DNA of 48,976 nucleotides from Candidatus Wolfebacteria bacterium (GTDB lineage Bacteria; Patescibacteriota; Minisyncoccia; Phycocordibacterales; EsbW-18): positions 1-48,976 of the forward strand of contig JAKEFG010000008.1 of NCBI GenBank assembly GCA_022616195.1, given 5' to 3'. A program made the position numbers and the translations under genes. A model generated the notes under the pieces. It saw only the letters and a list, made by a program, of their open reading frames with translations, did no database searches and was not told the DNA's origin. This document shows positions 6,853-15,535 of the stretch, in pieces (position 1 is the stretch's first letter; each line of letters opens with the position of its first letter).

Positions 6853-8550
6853 ATGCACGATCCTCAACAGATAACTTACTTCGCGGAGACCGACTACCGC
6901 AACAAGCGGCAGAAGTTCGGCATCAAAGCGCCAGACCGCACGAAGCATGTCTATGCCATCGGAAAAACCGGCATGGGGAAGTCAACCTTGCTGGAGAATA
7001 TGGCAATCCAGGACATTGTGAACGGCAACGGGTTTGCGTTTGTTGACCCGCACGGCTCAAGCGCCGACGCGCTCCTTGACTACATACCGGAAGAGCGCGT
7101 GAACGATGTCATATACTTCGCGCCGCACGATCTGGACTTCCCGGTGTCCTTCAACGTGATGGAGGACGTTGGCTACGATCGGCGGCACCTCGTCGCGTCC
7201 GGTTTGATGTCGGCGTTCAAGAAAATCTGGGTGGATGCGTGGTCGGCGCGCATGGAATATATTCTCACGAACACCATTCTCGCGCTTCTTGAGTATCCCG
7301 ACTCAACACTCCTCGGTATCAACCGAATGCTCGTTGACAAGGAGTACCGGAGGGCAGTGGTGGAGAATATCGGCGACCCGTCGGTCAAGGCGTTCTGGAC
7401 CGAGGAGTTCGCGAAGTACACCGAGCGGTTCGCCGCCGAAGCGACGCCGGCTATTCAGAACAAAGTCGGACAGTTCACGTCAAACCCGGTCATCAGGAAC
7501 ATCATCGGTCAGCCGAAATCAAGCTTTGACCTGCGCGCGGTCATGGACGAGCGCAAAATAGTCATCGTCAATCTCTCCAAGGGGCAGATTGGGGAGGCAA
7601 ACGCGAATCTCCTCGGCTCCATGCTCATTACCAAACTCTATCTTGCCGCGATGTCGCGCTCCGACCTGTCGCGTCCCGACCTTGAAAAATTACCAAATTT
7701 TTATCTCTACGTTGATGAGTTCCAATCGTTTGCGAATGAATCGTTCGCCGACATTCTCTCCGAGGCGCGCAAGTACAAACTCAACCTCACCATGGCGCAC
7801 CAGTACATTGAACAGATGTCGGAGGAAGTGCGCGCGGCGGTCTTCGGCAACGTCGGCACCATGATTGCCTTTCGGGTCGGCGCGTTTGATGCGGAGGTGT
7901 TTGAGAAAGAATTTGCCCCGCAGTTTACCGCCGAGGATATGGTGAATCTCGGCAGATACCAAATGTATCTCAAACTCATGGTTGACGGTGTGAGTTCAGC
8001 ACCGTTCTCGGCAGTGGGACTAGCTCCGTTTGAGAAACCCGCGATGTCGTATCGTAACATGGTCGTCGCTGCCTCGCGCGAGAAATATGGCCGTCCCCGG
8101 GCGCAAATTGAAGAAGATATTATTACCTGGCACGAGGTACGGCTTGGCAAGGGCGACAGTAAGGTTAGTGGAGACATCACCAATAAAAGGGTTTCTGAGG
8201 GAAGTGGCAGAGACAGGAAAACAAACCAGCATTCTCGCGGAGAGCCCCTACAACGAAATGACCGTGAGGCAGAGCTGCGTCGTGCAATGTCACTTTCTAA
8301 TCTTCGCCGCGAGCGGCGTCCGAGAAGGAAAGCGAAGGGACCCTCTGAGCAAAATGTTCGCGAGCTACGAGATGCACTTGCCTCGGTTCTTGACGCGGAT
8401 CGGCAAGAGCCTGAAGACCAAAAAATGAAAACTGAACAGGAAAGCCGGGAGTCACAGCGGCAGAACAGTGGCAAAGAAGAGACGCCGCGTGAAATCCCGG
8501 AAGGTGTTCTGAGAAAATTATTTGAGATGGACTCGCCGAAGGGAACATAG
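6853..8550 (+). CDS. TraG/VirD4/HerA-type ATPase (type IV secretion coupling-like)
   Basis: A 565-residue P-loop ATPase. Walker A is GKTGMGKST (about residues 38-46), followed by FAFVDPHGSSAD. Walker B is FYLYVDEFQSFA, then the sensor-like TMAHQYIEQM. The order matches the DNA-pumping FtsK/HerA class used as coupling proteins in type IV secretion or as translocases. There is no N-terminal membrane segment, and the C-terminal 120 residues are highly charged, probably disordered. No other conjugation genes are present. In CPR genomes such single ATPases are often linked to DNA uptake or pilus systems; that role is inference. The stop is 2 nt before a 52-aa membrane protein that could anchor it. 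Confidence 0.85.
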   Translation: MHDPQQITYFAETDYRNKRQKFGIKAPDRTKHVYAIGKTGMGKSTLLENMAIQDIVNGNGFAFVDPHGSSADALLDYIPEERVNDVIYFAPHDLDFPVSFNVMEDVGYDRRHLVASGLMSAFKKIWVDAWSARMEYILTNTILALLEYPDSTLLGINRMLVDKEYRRAVVENIGDPSVKAFWTEEFAKYTERFAAEATPAIQNKVGQFTSNPVIRNIIGQPKSSFDLRAVMDERKIVIVNLSKGQIGEANANLLGSMLITKLYLAAMSRSDLSRPDLEKLPNFYLYVDEFQSFANESFADILSEARKYKLNLTMAHQYIEQMSEEVRAAVFGNVGTMIAFRVGAFDAEVFEKEFAPQFTAEDMVNLGRYQMYLKLMVDGVSSAPFSAVGLAPFEKPAMSYRNMVVAASREKYGRPRAQIEEDIITWHEVRLGKGDSKVSGDITNKRVSEGSGRDRKTNQHSRGEPLQRNDREAELRRAMSLSNLRRERRPRRKAKGPSEQNVRELRDALASVLDADRQEPEDQKMKTEQESRESQRQNSGKEETPREIPEGVLRKLFEMDSPKGT

Positions 8551-8552
8551 TC

Positions 8553-8711
8553 ATGGATATCTGGATAGTTGCTGTTTGTATTGTGGTGTTGGTAGGGATT
8601 GTTGGTGTGGTGGTACACAAGGTGGGTGGTTCAGAAACATCAGGTGGTGTGGAGACATCTTCCGATGTCCGCCGTGTTGTCGAAGAAATCGAAATCATTG
8701 AGGATGAGTAA
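8553..8711 (+). CDS. Small single-pass membrane protein (52 aa)
   Basis: This ORF is too short for the supplied track. It begins MDIWIVAVCIVVLVGIVG, a single strong transmembrane helix, and ends in an acidic tail, EEIEIIEDE. It starts 2 nt after the stop of the TraG/VirD4-like ATPase and overlaps the start of the deacetylase by 8 nt (ATGAGTAA), so it sits in a tight translational chain. An N-out or N-in anchor for the soluble ATPase is a reasonable guess, but no family is recognised. Confidence 0.65.
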   Translation: MDIWIVAVCIVVLVGIVGVVVHKVGGSETSGGVETSSDVRRVVEEIEIIEDE

Positions 8712-9594
8712 CACAGACCAACAACGGGGTGTTTTTACGATAAGCATTGACTATGAATATGCGTGGGGATATGCTGACCTTTTTCCCTCCCCCGATGACG
8801 TGGAACGCATCCACGGCGAGAGCGCTATCACAAAGCGTCTCATTGAACTGTTTGAGCGATACCGTATACCGGCCACCTGGGCAATTGTCGGACACTTACT
8901 TGAGCCGCGTCATGAGGGGGATGCCGACCCGGCGTGGTTTGACCAAGATAATCTTATTGAGCGTATTGCCGCGTCTCCTGTGGGTCACGAGATAGGATGT
9001 CACTCCTACACCCACATTGTCTATGACGGTACGGTGACTGCGCGGACCGAGGTTGAGCGGGATATGCAGGAGGCACATCGCGTCCATATCGCACGCGGTT
9101 TTCCATTTCACTCGTTCGTGTTCCCGCGCAACCGCGAGGGGTATCACGCTATTCTCAAACAACACGGGATTATATGTTTTCGCGGAAGCCGCCGCGTATG
9201 GTACGGTCTCCTACCCCACACACTCCGTCCGCTCGGGCGCGGCATTGACTACTGGCTTCCCACGACACACGTGAGCGTCCCGCGCCGACATACGAGTGGT
9301 CTTGTCAATATTCCCGAAAGTTTACTCTTTGTTTCGCGCAAGGGTGTGCAACGAATGCTTCCCGCGCGACAAGCATACCGGAAAGTGGTTTGGTGTCTCA
9401 ACAGAGCCGTAAAACAGCGAAGGGTATTCCATTTATGGTTCCACCCGTCAAACTTTTCGTATGATACGGACACACAGTTTGTCATCTTTGAGCGCGTGCT
9501 CGCGTATGCGGCAGAATTACAGAAAGAAGGTCGCCTCGCGTGTATGACCATGGGAGCGGTTGGGGATGCGTGTATCGAAAAAGGAAATGTTTGA
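8704..9594 (+). CDS. Polysaccharide deacetylase family protein
   Basis: A 296-residue NodB-fold protein. The N-terminal strand FTISIDYEYAWG carries the catalytic and metal-binding aspartate region, and HEIGCHSYTH is the metal-binding H-x(3)-H-type motif. FHLWFHPSNF near the C-terminus is the second conserved histidine region. Enzymes of this fold remove acetyl groups from amino sugars; subgroups with a DYEYAWG-like start are often encoded in glycan biosynthesis clusters, as here. The ATG at 8704 overlaps the preceding small gene. The longer ORF start at 8599 would run through that gene and is rejected. No signal peptide is seen, so it probably acts in the cytoplasm on a lipid-linked or nucleotide-linked intermediate. 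Confidence 0.85.
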   Translation: MSNTDQQRGVFTISIDYEYAWGYADLFPSPDDVERIHGESAITKRLIELFERYRIPATWAIVGHLLEPRHEGDADPAWFDQDNLIERIAASPVGHEIGCHSYTHIVYDGTVTARTEVERDMQEAHRVHIARGFPFHSFVFPRNREGYHAILKQHGIICFRGSRRVWYGLLPHTLRPLGRGIDYWLPTTHVSVPRRHTSGLVNIPESLLFVSRKGVQRMLPARQAYRKVVWCLNRAVKQRRVFHLWFHPSNFSYDTDTQFVIFERVLAYAAELQKEGRLACMTMGAVGDACIEKGNV

Positions 9595-10546
9595 GCGAAT
9601 TTCACAGGATGAGCGGCATTCGCTTGCCGTAGGGAGCGTGGCGGAGCCGTTTGTGTCCCCAGCGTGGGAACGCATGCTCACGGACGCGTTTCCGTATATG
9701 GTGTTTGAGCACTATCTGTACAACGAGAAGTATGAGGTACGGATTACGAAAATTGGGAACAGAGCCACCGCCATGCCGTTTTCCGACGGAGGGGATGTGA
9801 TTTCAAGAAACAGCGAGCCGCTCCCCCTCACGGCGTTTTATGAAGATTTGAAACAAGAGTTTGGAAAAAATGCTTTTGTCCGTATAAATGAATTGTATTG
9901 CTCTGTGGCGGAAACGGAAGGTTTTTCCGCACCTATTGCGGACTTTCGGGTTGTGCTGAAAGACGACGAGTCAATGATTCGCTCGTTCAGAAAAACCCTT
10001 CGCCATGTTCTTGGAGCCCCGCTATCCATGGGGGTGTCTATTGAAAAAACAAAGGACAGCGGCACGATGCGCAGGGTGTACTACCTGTATCTGGAAAACA
10101 TAAGAAGTGCGGCGGCGCTCGCGCTTCCGTGGGAAGCGTTCTCTGTGCTCGTTGAGGAAGAGAACAACGAGTTGTGGGTTTTCAAGGTACACGGGAACGT
10201 ACGCGCCGCGTCGCTTTTTCTCAATACCTCGCGTGCGAGCCATTACTACATCAGCGCGGGTGACGCTCAAGGTAAAGAACATTTCGGCTCGCACCGTATC
10301 CTCTGGCACGCGATGAAGACATACGCGAAAGAAGGGAAAAAGGAAATGTTTCTCGGCGGCACCGCGGTTGATTCACCACTCTATACGTTTAAGAGCGGAT
10401 GGCGAGGAGATGAGCGTAGTGTATATAGCATCGGCAGTGGTATGCATGAAAGCGCCAGAATATCGCCGGCGAGAAAACTATGGCGGTTTCTACCGCTTGC
10501 GCTCGTCCCCAAAATGAGTCAGCTGGCCGGTAAGTATGTTTTTTAG
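9566..10546 (+). CDS. FemAB-like GNAT-fold protein
   Basis: About 326 residues, starting inside the end of the deacetylase gene. ATG 9566 is preferred to TTG 9560; ATG 9587 is also possible. The N-terminal half begins MRVSKKEMF and includes SPAWERMLTDAFPYMVFEHYLY. The C-terminal half, with ASHYYISAGDAQGKEHFGSHRILWHAMKTYAKEG followed by LGGT and FKSGWRGDE, matches the GNAT/FemAB fold found beside polysaccharide deacetylases in exopolysaccharide clusters. Such proteins transfer aminoacyl or acyl groups. Its 3' end overlaps the convergent aminotransferase gene by 57 nt. Confidence 0.75.
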   Translation: MRVSKKEMFERISQDERHSLAVGSVAEPFVSPAWERMLTDAFPYMVFEHYLYNEKYEVRITKIGNRATAMPFSDGGDVISRNSEPLPLTAFYEDLKQEFGKNAFVRINELYCSVAETEGFSAPIADFRVVLKDDESMIRSFRKTLRHVLGAPLSMGVSIEKTKDSGTMRRVYYLYLENIRSAAALALPWEAFSVLVEEENNELWVFKVHGNVRAASLFLNTSRASHYYISAGDAQGKEHFGSHRILWHAMKTYAKEGKKEMFLGGTAVDSPLYTFKSGWRGDERSVYSIGSGMHESARISPARKLWRFLPLALVPKMSQLAGKYVF

Positions 10547-11554
10547 GAGTGCGAGATAGGTTTTTTCCTTTTCTTTGGTGTGTATGTGCCACCCCGGCGC
10601 GCAGATGACGGATACCGCCGCGCGCTCGGTGTTCGGGTATGCTCCGTATGTGCGGAAGAGTCCGATGGGGTCAAGCCACAGGCGCTCGGCTGCGATGCCA
10701 TTTTCCAAAAGAAGCTGTTGTGCGCTATCAGGGTTGAGAACAATGAACGGGTAGCAGTACCGGCGCCCCTCCGCGGGAGGATTTTCGTAGAGGAAGTAGT
10801 AGAGGAGACGTTTGGTGATAATGCTTGGTTCTTCTATGCGCTTCCACACGGGTGTGGTTTGCCGTGCCTCACGGAGGGATTTGAGGTGGGCGACAAGCGT
10901 GGTAAACGGATTGAAGAGTTTCAGACAGTTTTTAAAGAATTCTGGTGTCTTGGTGTGTGGTGGGAGGTTTGGTGGGGCAACGTCCTTGTGAAAGATCGCG
11001 AGGCCGCCGTCGGGAACAGAAAGCGTCTTGGGCAAGCTGTAGTAGCGCGCATGTCCGTGGATGGTAGTAACTGGCTCGCGCGGCAACGCCACATGCGCGT
11101 AGTCCTCAATAGTGATTTTGCCCGCGTTACGTATCTTTGCGCGGGAGGCGCGCGGTATGGTATTGCCGTAGGTTGCGACAAGCAAGACCGCGTCAACTCG
11201 GGCGAGAAAGTCGTCAGCATAGCTTTCAGGAGCGGGCTCAAATGTCTTTGGGTCTATGTCAATGAAGACAGGTGTAATGTCGTAGTGTCGCAAAACCGGC
11301 AGAAGCACGTTGCAGAGAAACGCGGGAAGCGCGAGACGCGTGCCGCGCAGCTTAAGTGTTTCTATTATGAGCGCGAGCGCCGAGCGACCCGAGTCGGTCA
11401 ATATGCTAGTATGGTTGGGAAACATCATGCGGAACGCCCGCGCAAGGGCGCGGGGTGTGTAGGGCGCGGCAAGCGCTTCGCGGTATGTTTGGTACGTAAT
11501 CGTAGGATGAAACGAAATCATACACAGCTTCGGGTACTTATGCCAGTTCTCCAT
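10490..11554 (-). CDS. DegT/DnrJ/EryC1-like PLP-dependent aminotransferase
   Basis: A 354-residue protein of the sugar-aminotransferase family. SGRSALALII is the cofactor-phosphate region, TIEDYAHVALP holds the aspartate that contacts the PLP ring nitrogen, and YYSLPKTLSVPDGG carries the likely Schiff-base lysine. These enzymes usually install an amino group on a nucleotide-linked keto sugar, which fits the glycan locus. The start at 11554 has GGAGG 3 nt upstream; the alternative ATG at 11521 begins MISFHP. The family usually has about 370-400 residues, so this is slightly short. It is divergent from the next glycosyltransferase and convergent with the FemAB-like gene. Confidence 0.75.
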   Translation of the reverse strand: MENWHKYPKLCMISFHPTITYQTYREALAAPYTPRALARAFRMMFPNHTSILTDSGRSALALIIETLKLRGTRLALPAFLCNVLLPVLRHYDITPVFIDIDPKTFEPAPESYADDFLARVDAVLLVATYGNTIPRASRAKIRNAGKITIEDYAHVALPREPVTTIHGHARYYSLPKTLSVPDGGLAIFHKDVAPPNLPPHTKTPEFFKNCLKLFNPFTTLVAHLKSLREARQTTPVWKRIEEPSIITKRLLYYFLYENPPAEGRRYCYPFIVLNPDSAQQLLLENGIAAERLWLDPIGLFRTYGAYPNTERAAVSVICAPGWHIHTKEKEKTYLALLKNILTGQLTHFGDERKR

Positions 11555-12706
11555 TATCCTCCAGTACTCGGGGGATTTGAGGTATTCCTTGAGAATATTG
11601 CCGAGCGGATCGGGAAGACGACAGACGTTATCGTGCTAACGGGGCAAGTTGTTGGTGTACCGCGCGAGGAAGTGCGAAACTGTCTCCACATACACCGTAC
11701 CGCATCACTCTATTCGCTCCATGATTTGTCGTACAGCTCATACTGGTATATATTCTCGTCTCTTCCGGTACTGTTGTTCCAGTCACTCCGACTTATTCGG
11801 AAGGAGCACATCACGCTCATGCACGCGAATGGTTTTTTCAGCGGTCTGGTTTGCGCCGGGGCGCACGTGCTCTCCGGCGTTCCTTACGTTATAACCATTC
11901 AATCGGCCGACTTCACTATATACCACCCGGAAGTGCGGCTCAATGCACTCGTCTGGCTCCAAGAAGTGTTTGAACGGTGGGTGTACCGGCGCGCGGTGCT
12001 TTGCCACGCGGTGAGCAACGACCTTGTATCGCATTTCAAAAATCAAGGGAGGAGTGATGCCATTATGATACCGAACGGAGTCGAAACAACATTTTTCCGT
12101 CCCGTGGCGGAAGATGAACGCGACTCTGTCCGCACTCGCCTCGGCACTTCTCCAGACGCATCAATGGTAGCGACTATATCGCGGCTTGAGCATAAAAACG
12201 GCGTTCATGACTTAATTGACGCCGTGGCTATACTTTTTAGACAACATCGCAACATATGCCTTGTTATTGCAGGGGATGGCAGTCAGCGGGAGTACCTTGA
12301 GAAAAAAGTAGCAGCACGCGGTCTTACTGAAAATGTTCTGTTCCTCGGTGGTGTGCCGAAGGAAGAGGTCGGCTCTATTATTGCATCGGCTGATGTGTTT
12401 GCACGGACGCCGCTCTCGGAAGGATTTGGCATCTCATTTCTTGAAGGAATGGCGGCGGGTGTACCGGTGGTCGCGACACCAGTCGGCGGCATTCCCGACT
12501 TCATTGAAGACGGTGTGACCGGTGTTTTTGCAGAGGCAGGGAATCCAGCGTCAATCGCGGAAGCGGTTGGCCGCGTACTCACGGACAAAAAACTTCGCGC
12601 CGCGCTTGTGGCGAATGGGTTGAAACTGACGCAGGAGAAATACAACTGGGATATTATCGCAGAGCGTTTTTATAAAGAGGTGTATACACGTGCATGGCAA
12701 GGATAG
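11507..12706 (+). CDS. Glycosyltransferase family 4 (GT-B)
   Basis: About 399 residues from the ATG at 11507. The ORF track's start at 10580 would run antisense through the aminotransferase gene and is rejected; ATG 11540 is a shorter alternative. The N-terminal Rossmann domain opens with RVLMPVLHYPPVLGGFE, including the acceptor-side GG motif. The C-terminal nucleotide-sugar domain has VATISRLEHKNGVHDLI, VIAGDGSQREYLE, and the GT4 EX7E-type motif within SEGFGISFLEGMAAGVPVVATPVGG. It should add a sugar to a growing chain at the cytoplasmic membrane face. The next gene overlaps its end by 13 nt, beginning a row of co-transcribed transferases. Confidence 0.88.
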   Translation: MKRNHTQLRVLMPVLHYPPVLGGFEVFLENIAERIGKTTDVIVLTGQVVGVPREEVRNCLHIHRTASLYSLHDLSYSSYWYIFSSLPVLLFQSLRLIRKEHITLMHANGFFSGLVCAGAHVLSGVPYVITIQSADFTIYHPEVRLNALVWLQEVFERWVYRRAVLCHAVSNDLVSHFKNQGRSDAIMIPNGVETTFFRPVAEDERDSVRTRLGTSPDASMVATISRLEHKNGVHDLIDAVAILFRQHRNICLVIAGDGSQREYLEKKVAARGLTENVLFLGGVPKEEVGSIIASADVFARTPLSEGFGISFLEGMAAGVPVVATPVGGIPDFIEDGVTGVFAEAGNPASIAEAVGRVLTDKKLRAALVANGLKLTQEKYNWDIIAERFYKEVYTRAWQG

Positions 12707-13761
12707 TTATCACAACTCCCCATGAAGGTGGACCGTTCACGTATACGAAGCTTCTGGAGGAAGAGCTTAGCCGCCGCGGGATATCGGTTGTGATCCGATC
12801 GTTCGGGGAGGTGTTGTATCTTCCGAAGGTGATACGGCACGTGGTGTTTTTCTTCAAACTCGTGAAGTCGTCGCTCGGCGCGCGGGTGCTCTATGCGCAG
12901 GACCCGGTCAGCACTGGGCTCCCGACGCTCCTTGCAGCCCGCCTAACGGGCAAGATTTTCGTGCTTCGTATCGCAGGGGATTATGCCTGGGAGCAGGGGC
13001 AGCAGTTTTTCGACGTGACGGATACTATTGGTATGTTTCAGGATAAGATATATTCAGGACGTGTGGAGATACTTCGTCGTATACAACGCTTTGTTGCCCG
13101 ACACGCGAATCAAGTGATTGTACCGAGTGACTACTTTGCTTCTGTTGTTCGTACGTGGGGTGGGGTTGACCCGGTCGTGATATACAACGGCATTAAGCTC
13201 GGAGTTATGCCACAGGAGCCGCCTGTATCAGTTCCTCCCAAAACCATTGTCTCTGTTGGGAGATTGGTACCATGGAAGGGATTTGATATGCTCGTGACCC
13301 TTATGAAACAATTTCCGGAATGGCACCTGATTCTTGTTGGTGACGGGGAGTTGCGTCTTGCACTTGAACAACATGCCGCGGATATCGGTGTGGGCGACAG
13401 AGTGCAGTTTACAGGATCTCTCTCTCGCGAGGAGATTTACGGTCTTTTTCAGAAAGCAGAGGTGTTCGTGCTCAATACTTCGTTTGAGAGTTTTTCGTTT
13501 CTTGCCGTTGAAGCAATGGACGCTGGTATCCCTGTTGTCGCCGGGCGGACGGGGAGTATCCCTGAGGTTATACGCGACGGCATTGACGGCGTGCTGGTAG
13601 AACCAAGCAATAGTGATGACATCAGAAAGGCAATTGAGAAAATCGCCTCGGAGAAGAAGTTTAGGAGTGCGCTTATCATCTCGGGGAAGGAGCGGGCTAA
13701 GGAATTCACCATCGCTAAAACCACGGACGCTTTTATTGCATTAACAAGATACTTCGTATGA
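12694..13761 (+). CDS. Glycosyltransferase family 4 (GT-B)
   Basis: A 355-residue GT4 enzyme. It starts MARIVITTPHEGGPFTYT, with the acceptor-domain glycine motif. VSVGRLVPWKGFDMLV and ILVGDGELRLALE mark the donor domain, and FESFSFLAVEAMDAGIPVVAG is the EX7E-type donor-binding motif. It overlaps the previous gene by 13 nt and the next by 4 nt, so the run from 11.5 kb is one translational chain. The sugar donor and acceptor cannot be told from sequence. Confidence 0.88.
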   Translation: MARIVITTPHEGGPFTYTKLLEEELSRRGISVVIRSFGEVLYLPKVIRHVVFFFKLVKSSLGARVLYAQDPVSTGLPTLLAARLTGKIFVLRIAGDYAWEQGQQFFDVTDTIGMFQDKIYSGRVEILRRIQRFVARHANQVIVPSDYFASVVRTWGGVDPVVIYNGIKLGVMPQEPPVSVPPKTIVSVGRLVPWKGFDMLVTLMKQFPEWHLILVGDGELRLALEQHAADIGVGDRVQFTGSLSREEIYGLFQKAEVFVLNTSFESFSFLAVEAMDAGIPVVAGRTGSIPEVIRDGIDGVLVEPSNSDDIRKAIEKIASEKKFRSALIISGKERAKEFTIAKTTDAFIALTRYFV

Positions 13762-14417
13762 AAGTACAAGTGTCAGAAGGATATTATCTGCGCGAGAAAT
13801 ACACAACACTTAAAAGGTTTATCTCTTATTTCTACCAGATAGATGTGATACGAAGGTGCAGGCCGGAGCGCATTCTTCTTGTTGGTGTGGGGGACGGGAC
13901 AGTCAGTCACTTTCTGAAACAACGATACGATGTCACAACGGTTGATATCGATAAGAGCATTGGACCCGATGTTGTGGGTGACATTCAGAACATGCCCTTC
14001 AAGGATGGGGAGTTTGATATCACCTGTGCGTTTGAGGTTCTTGAGCATTTACCTTTTGACAATGTCGAGGGGGGTTTAAAAGAGATGGCTCGTGTTTCCA
14101 GACGACATATTGCCGTATCGCTTCCGCACCGCTCCGCTGATTTTGAGGTGGTATTGAGGTTTCCGCTGATGCGTACTCTTTTAAAAAGAGACATACTCAG
14201 ATTTCATTTCGGGATTCCCCTTTCTTTTCCGGGGTTTGAATCCTCCGGCCAGCACTACTGGGAGATAGACAGACAGAAGACACCGCTTACACATGTGCGC
14301 TCGCTATTGAGCAGGGTGGGTGATATTCAAAAAGAGATTGTCCCTCCTCTGGACACATATCACAGGTTTTTCCTTCTGACCAAACATATAGCCAGTGGTA
14401 ATGTAGAGAAGAAATGA
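13758..14417 (+). CDS. Class I SAM-dependent methyltransferase
   Basis: A 219-residue Rossmann-fold methyltransferase. SAM-binding motif I is RILLVGVGDGTVS, an acidic strand end follows (VTTVDID), and CAFEVLEHLP is the motif IV region typical of the Methyltransf_11 group. It sits between two glycosyltransferases with 4-nt overlaps on both sides, so it probably methylates a glycan intermediate or sugar. No membrane segment is present. Confidence 0.83.
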   Translation: MKVQVSEGYYLREKYTTLKRFISYFYQIDVIRRCRPERILLVGVGDGTVSHFLKQRYDVTTVDIDKSIGPDVVGDIQNMPFKDGEFDITCAFEVLEHLPFDNVEGGLKEMARVSRRHIAVSLPHRSADFEVVLRFPLMRTLLKRDILRFHFGIPLSFPGFESSGQHYWEIDRQKTPLTHVRSLLSRVGDIQKEIVPPLDTYHRFFLLTKHIASGNVEKK

Positions 14418-15535
14418 GAGAAAGATTTTTATTCATCAGTATTGATCCGGATATTCGGAGCGAAGAGAGCGAAGTATTCGCAAGAATGAAGTCGTATGCG
14501 CGACTCTGCGATGAATTGCACATACTTGCCCTCATCCCCGCAAACGATAATTGGAACCAGAGGTCAGACAATCTGTGTGTACATGGTGTAAGGGGGTTGT
14601 CGCGTCTCGCGCGGTTTATCCGCGGTTTTTTCAAGGTTCTTTCTATCACTAAGCGGCAGAAATTCACAGGCATTATCACCCAAGATCCGTTCTTCCTCGG
14701 GTTCCTCGGATTTGCGGTGGGGAGAATACGACACCTTCCAGTGTCGGCGGGCATATACGGCTCTAATGTATTTGACCCGTACTGGCGGCGCGAATCGCTT
14801 CAGAACAGATTGTATGCGCTTATAGGGCGTTTTGTGCTTCCCCGCGTGTCTGTGATTGAGACAGATACTCATGAGCTTGTTGGTGAACTTGAAGAACGAT
14901 TCGGCGTACCGGTTGTGTGGAAGCCGGTCATTCCACAAAACATAGAACGCTTCAAAATTGCTCGCCGAGCGTACAACAGAGTACCGCTCAAAGTACTGTT
15001 TGTCGGGCGTCTGGTACCGCAGAAAAATATACCGCTACTTCTTGCAACGGTTCAAAAAGTGAATGAACGATGGAGCGGAAAGGTTACATTTACCATTATT
15101 GGGTCTGGACAATACGAAAAAGAAGTGAGAGATGCTACTGGCGATACGGTGGCGTGGCTCTCTTCAGTTGAAAGAGACACAATGCCCGCTGTTTTTGCGG
15201 AGCACGATGTGTTTTTGCTCACTTCGTACCATGAGGGATTTGCGCGCGTTAGTATTGAGGCGGCGGCAAGCGGTATGCCCATACTTTCAACAAGAGTGGG
15301 CGGCGTGGAATCTGTCGTGAGTGACGGCATCTCGGGGTATATTTTTGGGCAAGGAGTGTCCGCGGAGGTCCTTGCTGGAGCTATCTGTGATCTTGAGAAC
15401 CACCGCGACCGTCTCAAGAAAATGTCAGAGGCAATTCAAGATCATTTTTGGAACAATTTTTCCCGCGAGTCCTTGGCCCGGAACCAGTCCAAACTTTTTA
15501 ATGTGCTTGCCACAGCTCGACAGGCGTATGGATAA
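14414..15535 (+). CDS. Glycosyltransferase family 4 (GT-B)
   Basis: A 373-residue protein. The donor domain has VLFVGRLVPQKNIPLLL, then FTIIGSGQYEKEV and the donor-binding stretch YHEGFARVSIEAAASGMPIL. The N-terminal domain starts RERFLFISIDPDIRSEESE and lacks an obvious signal or membrane helix. It overlaps the preceding methyltransferase by 4 nt and the next gene by 8 nt, so it is part of the same operon. Confidence 0.87.
   Translation: MRERFLFISIDPDIRSEESEVFARMKSYARLCDELHILALIPANDNWNQRSDNLCVHGVRGLSRLARFIRGFFKVLSITKRQKFTGIITQDPFFLGFLGFAVGRIRHLPVSAGIYGSNVFDPYWRRESLQNRLYALIGRFVLPRVSVIETDTHELVGELEERFGVPVVWKPVIPQNIERFKIARRAYNRVPLKVLFVGRLVPQKNIPLLLATVQKVNERWSGKVTFTIIGSGQYEKEVRDATGDTVAWLSSVERDTMPAVFAEHDVFLLTSYHEGFARVSIEAAASGMPILSTRVGGVESVVSDGISGYIFGQGVSAEVLAGAICDLENHRDRLKKMSEAIQDHFWNNFSRESLARNQSKLFNVLATARQAYG

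Noticed and set aside
7707-8618. 303-aa minus-strand ORF antisense to the TraG/VirD4-like ATPase
   Set aside because: Ser/Arg-rich shadow frame opposite a clear P-loop ATPase with intact motifs.
10580-11506. Long upstream extension of the GT4 ORF (708 aa version in the track)
   Set aside because: It runs antisense through the PLP aminotransferase gene, has no glycosyltransferase sense before MKRNHTQLRVLM, and is rich in Arg/Gly/Val as shadow frames usually are.
15321-15527. N-terminal extension of the GT-methyltransferase fusion
   Set aside because: It lies in another frame over the 3' end of the preceding GT4 gene; the ATG at 15528 overlaps that stop in the usual way.
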